This document shows positions 11,110 to 22,327 of a stretch of 64,000 bases of DNA, one piece after another (positions within the stretch are counted from its first letter, which is position 1; every line of letters begins with the position of its first letter). Origin of the DNA: Clavulina sp. PMI_390 (lineage: Eukaryota; Basidiomycota; Agaricomycetes; Cantharellales; Hydnaceae); the NCBI GenBank assembly GCA_015039315.1, contig WIDE01000009.1:372001-436000 (forward strand), written 5' to 3'. The translations under genes were made by a program, and so were the position numbers. The notes beneath the pieces are model-generated. The model saw nothing but the letters and a program-made list of their open reading frames with translations. It was not told the DNA's origin and did not search any database.

Positions 11110-12321
11110 ATGCATTGGCGTCCACAGTCATTAGCACTTCCGTCTTCATGCTGGTTACGGGGACACCCTCAGGTATCCAATTCATCTGCTGGGATACATT
11201 ATCACGCGACAAGAACGTTTGCAACGAGCCAACCTTATCACGCAGCTGAGACATCTGCCGCTGGTGCTACTAATGGAGCAAATCCTTATCCATTTCCGTC
11301 CAAAGACCGCCCTACGCCCCATGACATTTTTCACTTGCCCAAATCTGCTTCAAAGAAAGATATTAAGCAACGCTGTACGCACGCACAATCCCCTGATTCG
11401 CTATCACAAGCACCCGATTTGAGCTCATCGGACATTCTTGCTCGCCCAAATCTGCTTCAAAGAAAGATATTAAGCAACGCTGTACGCACGCACAATCCCC
11501 TGATTCGCTATCACAAGCACCCGATTTGAGCTCATCGGACATTCTTGCTCTCTTCTTACCCACTCTCCAGACTTTGAGCTCGCAAGAATATATCACCCAG
11601 ACTCGGCCATCTCTCGCCCACATCCCACCGATGTCATTCAGGCACGCTGGAATGCAATAAGTGCCGCATACGACCACTTGCGTGGTAAACGAGCTGCTCA
11701 CCAACCCTGGCCATCCTCGAGCGCTTACTCGTCGTACCCACGCTCGGGGTCATCCTCTGCTTCCTCCTCCGGTTCTTCCGCTGGAGGTGCTTATGCAGGT
11801 CGGAGAACGCCATGGGGCGGCTTCGATCCTGATGGCAATCCTCGGCCTCATCCCGATGGTCTCACGGAACCCTTCTGGATGTCCCAACGAACACTCATGG
11901 CCAGTGTCGTAATTGCAGTGGTGCGTCGTTTATTACACTCCCATCTCTTTTTTTATATATACACATCGCCGCCCGTAACTCGGTTTCTCACAAAGCAATT
12001 ACTGATATAAATATATACATCTATCACTTTGTCTTTTAGTCTGCAAGCATCCTCTTTGCTCGTGCGTTCGTCACTTCGCCAAGTACCGCTGCAGCTCAGC
12101 ACCATCTAGATGCGGCATATAACCTGGAACAAGCCAGACGGCGAGGGAAAGAGCAGGGTGAACTGAGGAGACAGGAGCTGCGAGCATGGATCGAGGAGGG
12201 CGGTATGCAGGGGATGGGCGCCCAAATTGGCAAGGGCAGAACAAGGACCAAGCCACCAGACGATGCGCTCGACGCTCAGCGCGTGGAAAATGCGGTGCAG
12301 GATCTTCCAGAGTCTCGCTGA
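11110..12321 (+). CDS. Membrane-anchored J-domain (DnaJ-like) co-chaperone, probably mitochondrial
   Basis: Hsp70 co-chaperone candidate. The J domain is split by an intron: exon 1 ends DIFHLPKSASKKDIKQR (near 11370), and the next exon (from about 11567) reads YFELARIYHPDSA, which carries the invariant HPD tripeptide, followed by ARWNAISAAYDHLRGKRAAH. A Ser/Tyr/Gly-rich linker follows. After a second intron (about 11920-12038) a hydrophobic segment spans its junction (SVVIAV / SASILFARAFV), then a Gln/Arg-rich helical tail ending at 12321. The N-terminus (start at 11110, basic and Ser-rich, with HYHATRTFATSQ) resembles a mitochondrial presequence. The layout of J domain, linker, one membrane helix and short tail suggests anchoring in an organelle membrane. 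The first intron contains a perfect 107-bp tandem duplication (see separate entry). Start choice is tentative because an earlier exon is possible. Confidence 0.75.
11337..11550. repeat. Perfect 107-bp tandem duplication across an exon/intron border
   Basis: Bases 11337-11443 and 11444-11550 are identical over all 107 positions. Each copy carries the last codons of J-domain exon 1, the 5' splice site (cgct|gtacgc) and the first part of the intron. Only the second copy is followed by the real acceptor (ctctccag at about 11559-11566). Using the first donor at about 11375 keeps the J domain in frame; using the second adds 107 nt and shifts the frame. Confidence 0.95.
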
Positions 12322-12511
12322 GAACCTGAGCTACTCGGTCAGGAATCATCCCTGCTTATTTGGCTTTTTCTTCTCGTGTGTTAGTATGCCAGTAATCAAT
12401 GAATAGATGGCGCATTACAACAACGGCAGGACTGCAGGGATTCGAGCGTCGCATCCATCCCATAATATACATATAGAAGCAGTGAAGTAGTCAATCTAAT
12501 CAATGCTGTGA

Positions 12512-14776
12512 TTACGATTCCATGGCGTTACTATCAACAGGGTCAGCTTGAGGCTGTGGGTATGATTGGGGAGGAGGATTAGGGTCATCTTCAGCAGCGG
12601 GGGAAGCTTCTGAAGGAGGTTGTGTGGAAGGAACGGGACCAGCGGCGACAGAAGGAAGGGCAATGATAGACTGTTCGCCCGGCGAAGGGACGGGCAGAGG
12701 TGTGGGCGCAGCGCTGCTCTCTACGCCCTCCATCGGCTCAGCCTCAGGTTCTCTCGTGCCTTCTCTTGTGTCTGGCGCGTCGCCCGAGGCGGCGGCAGCG
12801 GCTGCTGCCCCCCTTCCTCGTCCTCGCCCCCTCCCACGCCCACGTCCACGCCGGCCCCGCGAGGAAGGAGCTGGGGCAGCACTGCCGTCGGAATCACTCT
12901 CTGTCTCGTCCGAGTCGGCACGAGCCCCCCGTCGAGCAGCTGCAGCCGCTGCTGACCCCCCTCGTCCTCTTCCTCTGCCACGCCCCCGACCGCGCGGCGC
13001 GGGTGTCGACGGTACAGATGACCCAACACCACCACCAACGCCAGCACCAGCACTACCACCACCACCTATACCAGCACCAGGGGCAGCAGAGCCTCCTCTC
13101 GGCCCACCATCGCCCGCACCCTCGCCGGCATTATCACGATCGTTCTCGTAAAAGTTACCGCGCGCCCGATGAGAGTCCAGGCGCACTTCTCCTGCGCCAC
13201 CCGTCCCATTCTTCTCTTCATCCGCCTCTTGGGCATTACGCTCCTCAATGTCCAACCACGCGTCGAGATGCGGAGGGATTTCCTGGAGCTGAACGCTCGG
13301 AGCTCCGTTCAGATATCTCAGCTTCTCTCGGATACTAATGCGAATTTGCTCGAGGCTGGCTCGTGTGTTGAGATTCGCAATCTTGCCATCAATCTTTGGA
13401 TGCAGAGAGTAGTCAGGAGCGAAAAATTCGTTGAATGGAGTGGAGGGCAGTTGTGTGGGGAGATCCGCGCCGAGCAGCACGCCTGTTTCGTGGGTCCAAC
13501 ACCGTGCAACGTTCCTGACGGTGTAACCACCGCCACCAAGCACTAGTAGAGGGAGACCGTAGGCTTTGATAAAGCGTACGCATTCTCCATGAGCAGGAAT
13601 GGACAGGTTGAAGGCTCCGAGCCGATCACAGCCTAACGAGTCAGCCCCGCATTGAAGAACGACAGCTGTTGGGCGATACGCTGTTATGGTCGGCTCCATG
13701 ACAGCTTTGAATAGGGTTAGATAAGACTCGTCGTCGATGCCATCTTGCAGGGGAACATTGAGGCAGAAGTTCTTCCCCCTTCCACCCCCCGAATCATCCA
13801 GCTTTCCGGTAGCAGGAAAGAAGTCACCATTGTACTTGTGGAACGACACCGTCATGACGCGATCGGTGTTCCAGAACGCAAACTCCACCCCGTCTCCGTG
13901 GTGGATATCAATGTCGATATAGAGAACGCGTGGATGCACGCTTTCGTAAGGGGCCCGGAGGGCGTGCTCAGTTCCGACATCCAAAGAACGTATGCGCGCG
14001 GAGCTGGACTCACCGAAGAAGCTCGAGAATCGCCAAGTTAATATCATTTATGTAGCAGAACCCACTTGCCTCCCCACGTTTAGCGTGATGCAGGCCTCCG
14101 GACCAGTTGATTGCAATATCGGTCGTTCCCTGAGCCATCCGACGAGCGGCACCAATTGACGCGCCAGAGTATCTGCTTACAAAGTCGAAGAGCCCAGCAA
14201 AGTAGGGACAGTCCTGGCCAAAGTTGTACTCGCGCGTAGACTCGTCGGCTACGGGAATCTCAGGCTGGACTCTGATTTACCGCAATATTAGACAAAAGTA
14301 TATTGCATCTGGCCTCCGCCCCATTCTCTTACCGTTTTAGGAATTCGATATAATCGTGATCGTGATACTCTTCAAGCTCAGTTTGAGTGGCAGGACGAGG
14401 ATCAAAGTAGCAATCCATCTGCTTGTGAAGTCCGTAGCCAACCACTAATGCGTTGGTCAAGGTCAGGCGAGCTGGCTTCATCGGATGCCCTTCCTAGATA
14501 ACCTTCTGATGAACATCGAGGTATTCTCGCGTTCTGCCATATCCAGAAGTTTTGCTTACACCAAAATGAAAGTTTCCGACGCCTTTTGGGTGATAGTATG
14601 AGACGACTGGAGCAGAATGTGGCTAAGAATTAGTAGAAGAGGGAGTAGTCAATTGTAATGCTCCTCCAGAACAACATACATTTTTAAATTACCTGTGTAT
14701 GCCATGACTGGTGCTGATATATATTACCAGTATATGTGTTATCCCCGAAATAGGGCTGTGAAGAAAACGTGCTCAT
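12512..14776 (-). CDS. Class I histone deacetylase, HDAC3/HOS2-like, with RG-repeat tail
   Basis: Zn-dependent lysine deacetylase acting on histone tails in corepressor complexes; HOS2/HDAC3 types work in Set3/SMRT-like complexes. The start at 14776 ([13 protein letters not shown]) leads in phase over an intron to [16 protein letters not shown]. Further exons give the [12 protein letters not shown] region, [18 protein letters not shown], and [20 protein letters not shown] with the catalytic His pair. The large 3' exon gives [16 protein letters not shown] (metal-binding Asp/His), [32 protein letters not shown] and [14 protein letters not shown]. The [10 protein letters not shown] and [12 protein letters not shown] blocks fit HDAC3/HOS2 better than RPD3. 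After about residue 420 comes a tail of over 200 residues with two (RG)n tracts, poly-Ala, an acidic Ser block and a Pro-rich end, stopping at 12512. All active-site motifs are intact. It is divergent from the dynactin-like gene, 107 bp apart. Confidence 0.92.
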
Positions 14777-14883
14777 TTGGGCGGGGATGACCAAAGTTGA
14801 GGCTTTGTGAGAGTTGTGGGTTGTTTGGTCCTGTTCACAGATTTCCTCGAAGGTCCTCGGTTGTGGGGGAGGGGCACATCACC
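14777..14883. promoter_or_regulatory. Compact bidirectional promoter (HDAC / dynactin p24-like)
   Basis: Only 107 bp separate the two divergent start codons at 14776 (minus) and 14884 (plus). No clear TATA box is present. Both core promoters and both 5' UTRs must share this interval unless transcription starts inside the opposite gene. Confidence 0.5.
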
Positions 14884-16042
14884 ATGTCTGGCAACAACCC
14901 AGAGAGCCCAAAACAACAACCATTCCCAAGCAACATTAATGAGATTATAGCAGCCTCTCGCACTTCCTCGCCAACATCGACCGTTCATAGCACCACTGCT
15001 CGTCCCACTTCTTTTGCTGCTTCCACACACGCTACCACCATATTCATGGGCGAAGGCACCCCTCGGCACGAACTTTTGCGCTCACCTCGCTCCGATGCGA
15101 GCTTCTCATCGTCGCCTCCACCAATAGCTTCCATCAATCAACAGCCTTACCTATCTCTTCCTCCCATTTCCTCCATCCACCCTTTAACATCGCTCGAGCT
15201 TCGCATCCGTTGGCTTGAGGCTCTAGTGTCTGGAGTTCCCTCTGGTGGTGGAAAGCCATCCGACAAACTTGATAGGAAAACTCGCGATGACTTGGACGCT
15301 ATCCGCCGCGCTGGTCTTCTCAAGAAGGCTGAAGATGTCCAGCAACAACTGGACGACGTTGTCCAAGCCAATTCCCAGCTAAAGCGCTTCATGAGAAACT
15401 GTGCGTTCACGAAGTAACCCAGCCATACCCCTGCTGCGTGCTTATATTTTTCTTGTTTGCATCTCCTTTATTTCAAGTCGATGAATATGAAAGCATTCTC
15501 AATCCTGCGTTTGCTCTTGCGCCCACCAAGAACGGCTCGTCGTCTCCGTCATATGAAGATATGACAGATGTGGAGCTCGAAGCCTTGTTGAAGGATATGG
15601 AGCCCGAACTACGCTCCGCAGATCGGGACCTGCGAGAAGTTCAAGCGCTCGATCGGAGGGGAGTCACTGGTGCCGGCAAGTTGGCGGGTGAGTAATATAT
15701 CTTGGCTCGTTGGGGAAGGCAGAAGCTTTATTCAGACCTATAATGGTGGTACAGACTACGAACCTTTACAAGAACGGATGAGAGCACTGGCGAAAGCGAC
15801 TCAGGAGGACGAGGCCCGACTCGCGGAAATTGAGCGCAGGACGACTGCCCTTCTCCAACGATACTCGTCACACGTACGTCTCTCCCTTGCTTGGAATAAT
15901 ACGTTGTGGTCCTTACAAGCTCCCCCAGGTGTCTGCCCTCTCTGATTTGTTCATCTACTGGAACGATTCCGTAACGGACGCTGAGGACTTTATGACTCGG
16001 GTGGAGAAAGATAACGAGGAGAGGGCAAAAAAGGACTTTTGA
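14884..16042 (+). CDS. Dynactin p24/DCTN3-like subunit (RO10 family)
   Basis: Likely small coiled-coil subunit of the dynactin shoulder, which supports dynein-driven nuclear distribution in hyphae. After a Ser/Thr/Pro-rich leader of about 95 residues it has LTSLELRIRWLEALVSG, matching the conserved LE-x-R-x-x-x-LE start of p24 proteins. A predicted helical region follows (DDLDAIRRAGLLKKAEDVQQQLDDVV). After an intron (about 15399-15477) it continues with DEYESILNPAF, a long Glu/Leu/Arg-rich coiled coil (YEPLQERMRALAKATQEDEAR) and a C-terminal block, LSDLFIYWNDSVTDAEDFM, ending with RVEKDNEERAKKDF at 16042. Introns lie near 15690-15753 and 15874-15929. The same frame is open upstream to 14797, so a slightly longer product cannot be excluded. 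The assignment rests on the two conserved terminal blocks and coiled-coil architecture. Confidence 0.7.
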
Positions 16043-16316
16043 CCCAGTCGCCTTGTGTCGCAGTTATGTATTTCCTAATTTATGCTACCTCACTTTGCGA
16101 CATGAAGCCGGCATGACGGAAACTGATGCTGCAGAATGAGAATGTCAGCGGTCCTTGTTGATACATCCGTGAAGTGTAAGGTGGTAGTGCTGAGGCACTT
16201 CGCTGCAGGAGACTGAAATCAAACTTGTGTATCGTAAGATTGTGGTGACATTAGTGATGGTACAAATGAGGTAAAGGCAATCAACAAGAAAAAGTGTAAT
16301 GTCTAGTGAGAAGTGT

Positions 16317-17976
16317 TTATAGTCCAGAACATGATGGATTTGACGTGCGATCGATGAGGCCGTTCGCAGATGTTGCCTTCTTTGTGCCGTTCTTGAAGTC
16401 CCCGAACTCCCACTGATAGCATTCCTGTAGCAAAAATGGACGTAACCAAAATGAATGAGCGAGTCACCCTTCTTGATAGATCTGGAACTTACAACGCAGT
16501 CATCCTCCGGTTCTGCAACGGGCACGCTCCCGTTCTTGCTCAGAATGCTATCGATAATAGTCTTGATACCATGGGTTCGTATGTCGACGGCCCACTTGTA
16601 CCCTTCGCCATTTACGGTGTCATAAATGATACTCTTCCCCAAGTGACATCGAGTCTCGAGGGCAAAGCCTCCATAGTAACAGGTCGAAGTTGCTCCTGTA
16701 CAAGCTCCAAGGGGGACAGGATCGGCGTTGTGGTAGACGTGAGTAATATGGGTGAGGGCAGGCTGATGAAGCAGAGATATGAGTGTATGTTGCGGGATGG
16801 GACGCATCTTACTCACGGGCGTAGGGAGATGGAGCCTCTTGGCCGCCAGAACCTCTCCCGGTGATTCGTATGCAACCACTGGTACGCCGAATGTAGCTCC
16901 AATCAATGACGCTAGACCACCACCAAGACTGTGACCTGAGGATAAAATATAGGTGAGGATGGGTTGGAAATATCGATAAGTGGGGACGAACCTGTCACCC
17001 AGATGTTGGAATTGGGATAGAGGTATGACACATTGTTGTAGAGATTCTAGACGATATCGCATTTGAGTTACAAGCGAACAGCCAAGCGGGCTTGGGGAGA
17101 CTCACTGTCCCAACAGGGTAGAAGAGTGACTCCTCCGTCATTGCATCCTCCAGACAGTTTGCATCACACTTGTTTGGGCCAGAATAGCACCCGCACACGG
17201 TTGTCCAGGTCCAATCAACTCGTGCACAGCAGCAAGACCACAGAAGATTATCGTTGAGTTTATCTTTCTTGGATGTTGGGCCACCGCCGCCAACGATTCC
17301 AGCAGAAGTCCCTTTGATGGAAAGGATCACAGTGCTGTTATCCTCTGTCGCGAAGATGTGGCCGCGGAATCCATCCGCATCGGGTTCCCATCCAAAGGGA
17401 TAGCTCTTTCATCAGTGATAACACTCGTAAGATAGTATTCTCGGGTCAAGAATAAGAGGATAATGTGCATACCGTGTTCCACTGGTCCCCCAAGTCATAC
17501 CACCCGGACTCCCCAGGTGATAAGTAGGCGTCGTTCGTCATCTTTGCGAGAAGAAGCAGCGTTTCTCTGTCTGTGACATCCGGCCCCTCTATTTCGTCCT
17601 CATCCCAATCAATAAGGGAGGAATGTCCCCACAGACGAGAACTCGTGCGGGCCTCATGGAAGGCACTCTGCGATCGTGGTCGATGCACAGAGACCCGGGA
17701 TGTCCGTAGTGAGAGGGAAGGCTCAGAAGCGAAGGAAGAAACTTCATGGTCGACGTCTTTGAAGAGATTACTATGCGTTTCTGGATGGACTGCATGCAGG
17801 TGGCGCAGACGGAAGGTCATATGAGATGCTGGTGGTGATGGGGTAGGAGCATTTGGGCGGAGCCATGGAAGGAGAGGGAGCTGGACAGGCCCCAGAAGTG
17901 CAGCATGTGCGCTGGTGATCGATAAACCCGCCAGGAGTGTGGCCGCTAACATGGTTGGGGAAGGCAATGAGGGCAA
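16317..17976 (-). CDS. atg15: Autophagic vacuolar lipase ATG15
   Basis: Phospholipase of the class 3 lipase fold that breaks down autophagic bodies and other vesicles in the vacuole lumen. The N-terminus (MPSLPSPTMLAATLLAGLSI) is a signal peptide or membrane anchor. The nucleophile elbow is intact: VTGHSLGGGLASLIGATFG (near 16950). A Cys-rich block is typical of ATG15 (CCCARVDWTWTTVCGCY and PNKCDANCLED, near 17150-17230). Other family marks are VYHNADPVPLGACTGA, ETRCHLGKS and YKWAVDIRTHGI, and after the last intron ECYQWEFGDFKNGT near the C-terminus, which stops at 16317. At least four introns. The start at 17976 is the first Met before the hydrophobic core; 17952 is an alternative. Confidence 0.9.
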
Positions 17977-18210
17977 CTCCTTTACGCGTCACCTAAACAT
18001 GTCCAAACAGACCCCGTTTCGGATGATGCGTATTCACATTTGGACACCACAAGTGAGCATATCAAATGGCGATACATTTTGATCTCAACAAAATGAAGGA
18101 AGTACAAAATGAGAGGTAATTAAAAGATGGGCTATGATCTAACGAGTGGTAGTGTTTTATACCCAAGAAGGGTCATACAATCACAGAGATTTTACAGCTG
18201 GCCTGCGAAT

Positions 18211-20337
18211 TTAACAGGCACCGACCTCCACCCAAACACCAGCAGAGCCGCCAGGGACATCATTTTCCGACCAGTACGAGTTTTTCCACTGTATTGAGAA
18301 CCAGGGTCAGCCTCGAATGCAGGGGTCATAAAGGGTAGATGCACTCACGAGATCACCGTTGTAAGTAACCTCGCTGCCACCGTTGTAGGCCGTGGTGGAG
18401 GACCAGGCGGCGACGCCAGAGCAGCTACCTGAAGAGCTCGTGCTGGTGGTGGTGGTGGTGGCCGCACTATTAGGGAGTCTTTAGTCAACTGGGGAGCTCA
18501 ATGTCAGACAAGATCATACCTGGAGGAGGTAGTCGAGGCCTTGACAGTAGTGGTAGTGGAGGAGGCTTTCGAAGTGGTGGTGCTAGTGGTGGAAGACTTC
18601 AAGGTAGAGGAAGACCCGGAGGTTGCGGTAGTGCCGCCACATGCGCTGACTGGAAGGCACTCTTCAGGAAAGACAGATAGTATGAAGAGAAAGCTGGTGA
18701 CTCACTAGGAACCCAGCTGCCGGTGTCGCTGGCCGCAGGAGTGCCAGAGCCGTAGTAACGGGCCTGCCAGATATAGTCTAGAGGTGAAGGTACGATGATC
18801 AGAACTAAACATTCTTCGATCGCCTAAACACAACACGTACTGTCATAGGTGACCTGAGAACCAGTGGGGTAGGTTCCACTGGCGCTCCAGGCCTCAGCAG
18901 TGCAAGCGGGGTAGGTGAAACCGGAGCATGAGCCAGTGCCCGAGATGCCGTTCTTGACAGCGGTATCAAAGCGTCCATTCACGTAGGCTTGAGACTCGTC
19001 CCTGTAATTGTAGCATTAACACTCGGCTTTGTGCAACAAGTCAAGTGTCTGTAAGAAAGACATACCAGAACATGACACCACCGAACGATGGGAAGGAGGC
19101 TTGCAGGGTCTTCGCAATCGAGTTAACTGTCGAAGCAGAAACATAACCACTGCCGGCAGCGGTCGAAGAAGCGGGAACACCTAGATAGACCTTCACGTCA
19201 GGGTTGGGCGAGATACGGTTCGCCCAGTAGTCCCAAGTCTGGAGAGAGAGAGCATTGAGTTAGTGACTTGGCAGCCTAGCAGGCTCAACAAGTTCAGAAC
19301 ATACGCCGAAGTTCCATGCGCTTTCGCCGTAGTTGGTGACGCTGCAGGCGTTGTTATCTGATGTCGTGCGAGTCAGCTTGCCAAGGATAGAATGAATATG
19401 GCAGCAAGCAGGTGACTCACAGAATTGCACGTAGACAGCGTCGAACTCGGCACCATTGAGGGTGGTGCCGATGTAGGCATCAGGGTAGGGGCACTGAGGA
19501 GCAGCGGTGCTATAGGGGGGTCTGGTTAGCTGTTGTCAAAAAAGGTAAGAGGGTAGCACTGCTCACACATAGTATTTCTTCGAGGCGCCAGAGAAGTGAC
19601 TGTGACGAAGGAACAAGGAATCAGCAATTAAGTACTGTACTGTGTACTGGAGCCGCTCACGTTCGTAGCTGGTTCACGAAATCAACATAAGAGTTAGAAC
19701 CGCCCTCGATATCAAGATCAACACTATTTAGGTTCTTGGGTGAGTAACGAGGGAAAGTATAGCTAATCATGCTGCGGCGTACCCATCAAGGACAGCATCA
19801 CCGAAGGGACGAGTTGAGCTGCTGCCACCAAGGAAGAGGTTCCAAACTTGGTCCGCGAGGGCTGCATCAGCGGTACCACCGCCGCCTGCACCACCCATGC
19901 TAAGGGTAACTTTCTTGCCCTTTGATTGGCAGGTTTGGATATCTGTTGCCAAGAACGAGCAGTTCAAGAGTTGAGAGCCAGAGAAGTACGTATTGTCACT
20001 ATTAGCATGCGTCAGTTCTCAATAGTCATGGGAAGATCATCGAAGCAAGAGAAGCTCACACTGAGTTGCAAGTATTCGCCAAATTAATTTCAGGAAGACC
20101 ACCAGTGGATGAAAATACATCCATGAAAGCGATCGGAATCACATCAAGGGAATCGTCGTTGCAGTAGTATGAAAGGCGTTGTTGATAGTTGGCCGTGTCG
20201 GCGGAGTTGGCAGCGCCGTAGGAGTTTTGACCCCAGTACCCGACAACATTGGTGTTGCAGGTATCACCATATGCGAAGGCGAAGGACGCCCCAAAGGACA
20301 AAGAAAGGAGAGACGAAGCTGAGATGACAGACAGCAT
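18211..20337 (-). CDS. Secreted GH18 chitinase with two CBM5/12-like modules (copy A)
   Basis: Hevamine-type class III endochitinase acting on chitin in fungal walls or external chitin. The start at 20337 gives a signal peptide ([19 protein letters not shown]), followed by [18 protein letters not shown]. The catalytic DxxDxDxE motif reads DGVDLDIE across an intron (about 19735-19790). Downstream blocks are [37 protein letters not shown] and [18 protein letters not shown]. Then come a first aromatic chitin-binding module ([15 protein letters not shown], then [14 protein letters not shown]), a Thr/Ser-rich linker split by introns, and a second module ([17 protein letters not shown], then [14 protein letters not shown]) ending at 18211. 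About twelve short introns. It is one of three tandem paralogues with the same exon order. The active site is complete, so activity is expected. Confidence 0.92.
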
Positions 20338-22327
20338 TCTTACTGCAGGAAAGCAAGAAGCTCGCGAAATGAATGTGACTTGGAACGAGAGAGAGGGATA
20401 TGGAAACTCTGGTGACCATACAGCTGGGTGGGCTTTATACCGCTGAAGCTTGTTCGTCGCGAAGAGCCATATGCTCGAGCGAGCCTCGGTGGTTTCCCCG
20501 CTCGAAAGTCGACGCTGCTCCACAACGATTTTCGTCGCTACCCATTGCAAATGTTCGCCCATATTTTGCTCGCCTCGGCAAGAGAGGCGAGGGAAAGCAT
20601 TTTAATAAGCTCACCCAAGCAACACGCAACAATCCATTAATTCCTCGATCGAGAAACGAGCGAAGGCGGGGAAACCGTTATCTATGGGTCTCACTGAGAT
20701 TGCTGTCTCTTCGGAAAAGCTGCCGAGACCCCTGAGCGAGAGTATGCTGCAAAATAACCCTTGGGACTGTTTGAACGCGAGCTCCACTATCTGTAAGGGC
20801 CTAGGACAGTTTTGCATCAATTGATGGGTTTCCATTGATTGGACTTGGTCGCTGGGGTCCAGGATCGCGCTAACTTGAACCTGAAAGGGATACGCTGAAT
20901 TATTGATCAGGATGGCGACGCATCAATATCGCATTTTGGTGATACCAGGCAGTTCATCAATACCCACGAGGTAGACATTACATCTCGATATCATCACGTT
21001 GGCACATATGACAGATTTGTTGCGGTTGATTGCCGGGCCACATGTCTCCGAAAGTCACAATTAAGCTTGTTTTTGCGAAATAGTTTAATGAGGGTCACAT
21101 AATCTAAATAGATTTTCGGGGCTATACTCGAGGTATGCTTGGGAGGTGTTACTCAGTATATTTCACTGGAGGCTCATGACTCATGGTGAAGGTACCATCG
21201 GCGAATATCAGGCGAGAGTATCGGAGCGTCGCCGATCTCCCGGCACGGCCAGGGCTTCTTCTTGAGTAGCTCTCGTGGCCACAGTGCAATAAAGGGTTCT
21301 ACTATCTCCTGTTCGTCCCGGGTCTTATGAAGGGTATCGGCCTTGATGCCGTTAGTCCTGATAGATAGTTGGGACGCGGCTGTCGTTCGAGCAGGACGAA
21401 ACGAGCTAACCAGGTTAACATGCTGCCTAGATGTGCAGACAGATTGCCGAGGGCCGGTGATTTGGAGAAAACATTCGCCACTCGTGAAACGATGGTTGCT
21501 GAAAGGGTTGTCTTGTTGAGAGGCTGACGAGCAACTGAACTATGCATCACGAATCGCGTGAGAAGTATTCATAACAGTAAAATATCAACGGTGCTACACC
21601 AAGACTTACATTCTGACTGGCACCTGAGGCGAAATTGACCAGCAACAGGGATCAGCAGATGCCAAAGGACAGCGACTTGAGATACATGACGGCTGACACC
21701 CGGCGAGAACCTGGATACTGCACAAAATGTAATTCCAGGAGTCAATGTGTCTGACGCAGAGGATCGGAACCGCTGGTAATAGTAATAACAAACACCAAAG
21801 TAGTTCACGACCAACTTTGGCGTTGCGATCATGTGTTGTGCTTGCTTTGGAATATTCCCACGTCATGATTCGCCCATCACTTTAAGGAGGAGGGATAGTT
21901 TCATTCATGTTAGCTTCCAATCAAAGCGAGTGGTTCACACCGGGTGGAACGACGCGCTGAACGGTAGCGAGTATACAGGTGCATGCACTACTAGCTGAGG
22001 TCAGCCTCGGCCCATGCGATTTGGGTACCTGAGTCTTGCCCCAGACGGAGCTCATCCTTAGACCATAAGAGGAATGGGCAGGGATGTTAGAGTATAAGCT
22101 CGATTGTTTTGTATATAAATATTGACTCCGTAGTAGTTCCAATCTTTAGTTCCTTCTTCCATCCCGATGGGCCCTGGGCCGGATTCCAACAAGGGATACA
22201 TCTCATTTTTACCAAAAATTAAGGAGATACAGAACGATAGGAAGTTAACAAGAGCGTGCGATCCAATGAATGTCGATAGGTTTGATGCGCAAGAAGGGTG
22301 GCGGAGTCGCAACAGGATTTCAATCCT
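20338..22327. other. Upstream region of chitinase A; part of the triplicated unit
   Basis: About 2 kb without a convincing gene. The first 300 bp hold the chitinase A promoter. From about 20830 to 21400 it matches the regions upstream of copies B and C in order (for example gcgacgcatcaatat near 20905, gcgtcgccgat near 21225), so it belongs to the repeated segment. From about 21550 to 22300 I see no coding sequence. Confidence 0.6.
20434..20506 (-). promoter_or_regulatory. Chitinase A core promoter: TATAAA plus upstream GCGGGG element
   Basis: On the minus strand a TATAAA box (20434-20439) lies 97 bp before the start codon. A TTCGAGCGGGGAAA element (20493-20506) lies 54 bp further upstream. 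GCGGGG fits the SYGGRG consensus of the carbon-catabolite repressor CreA/Mig1 (established consensus; binding here is inferred). Both elements and their spacing are kept in copies B and C. Confidence 0.6.

Noticed and set aside
12624..13338. Long plus-strand open frames (175 and 212 codons) opposite the histone deacetylase
   Set aside because: They are antisense shadows of the GC-rich RG/Pro/Ala tail; poly-Pro and poly-Arg composition follows from the repeats on the other strand.
20338..20562. Upstream extension of chitinase A (start at 20562 instead of 20337)
   Set aside because: It would bury the signal peptide and run through the conserved TATA box and GCGGGG element; copies B and C start at the equivalent of 20337.
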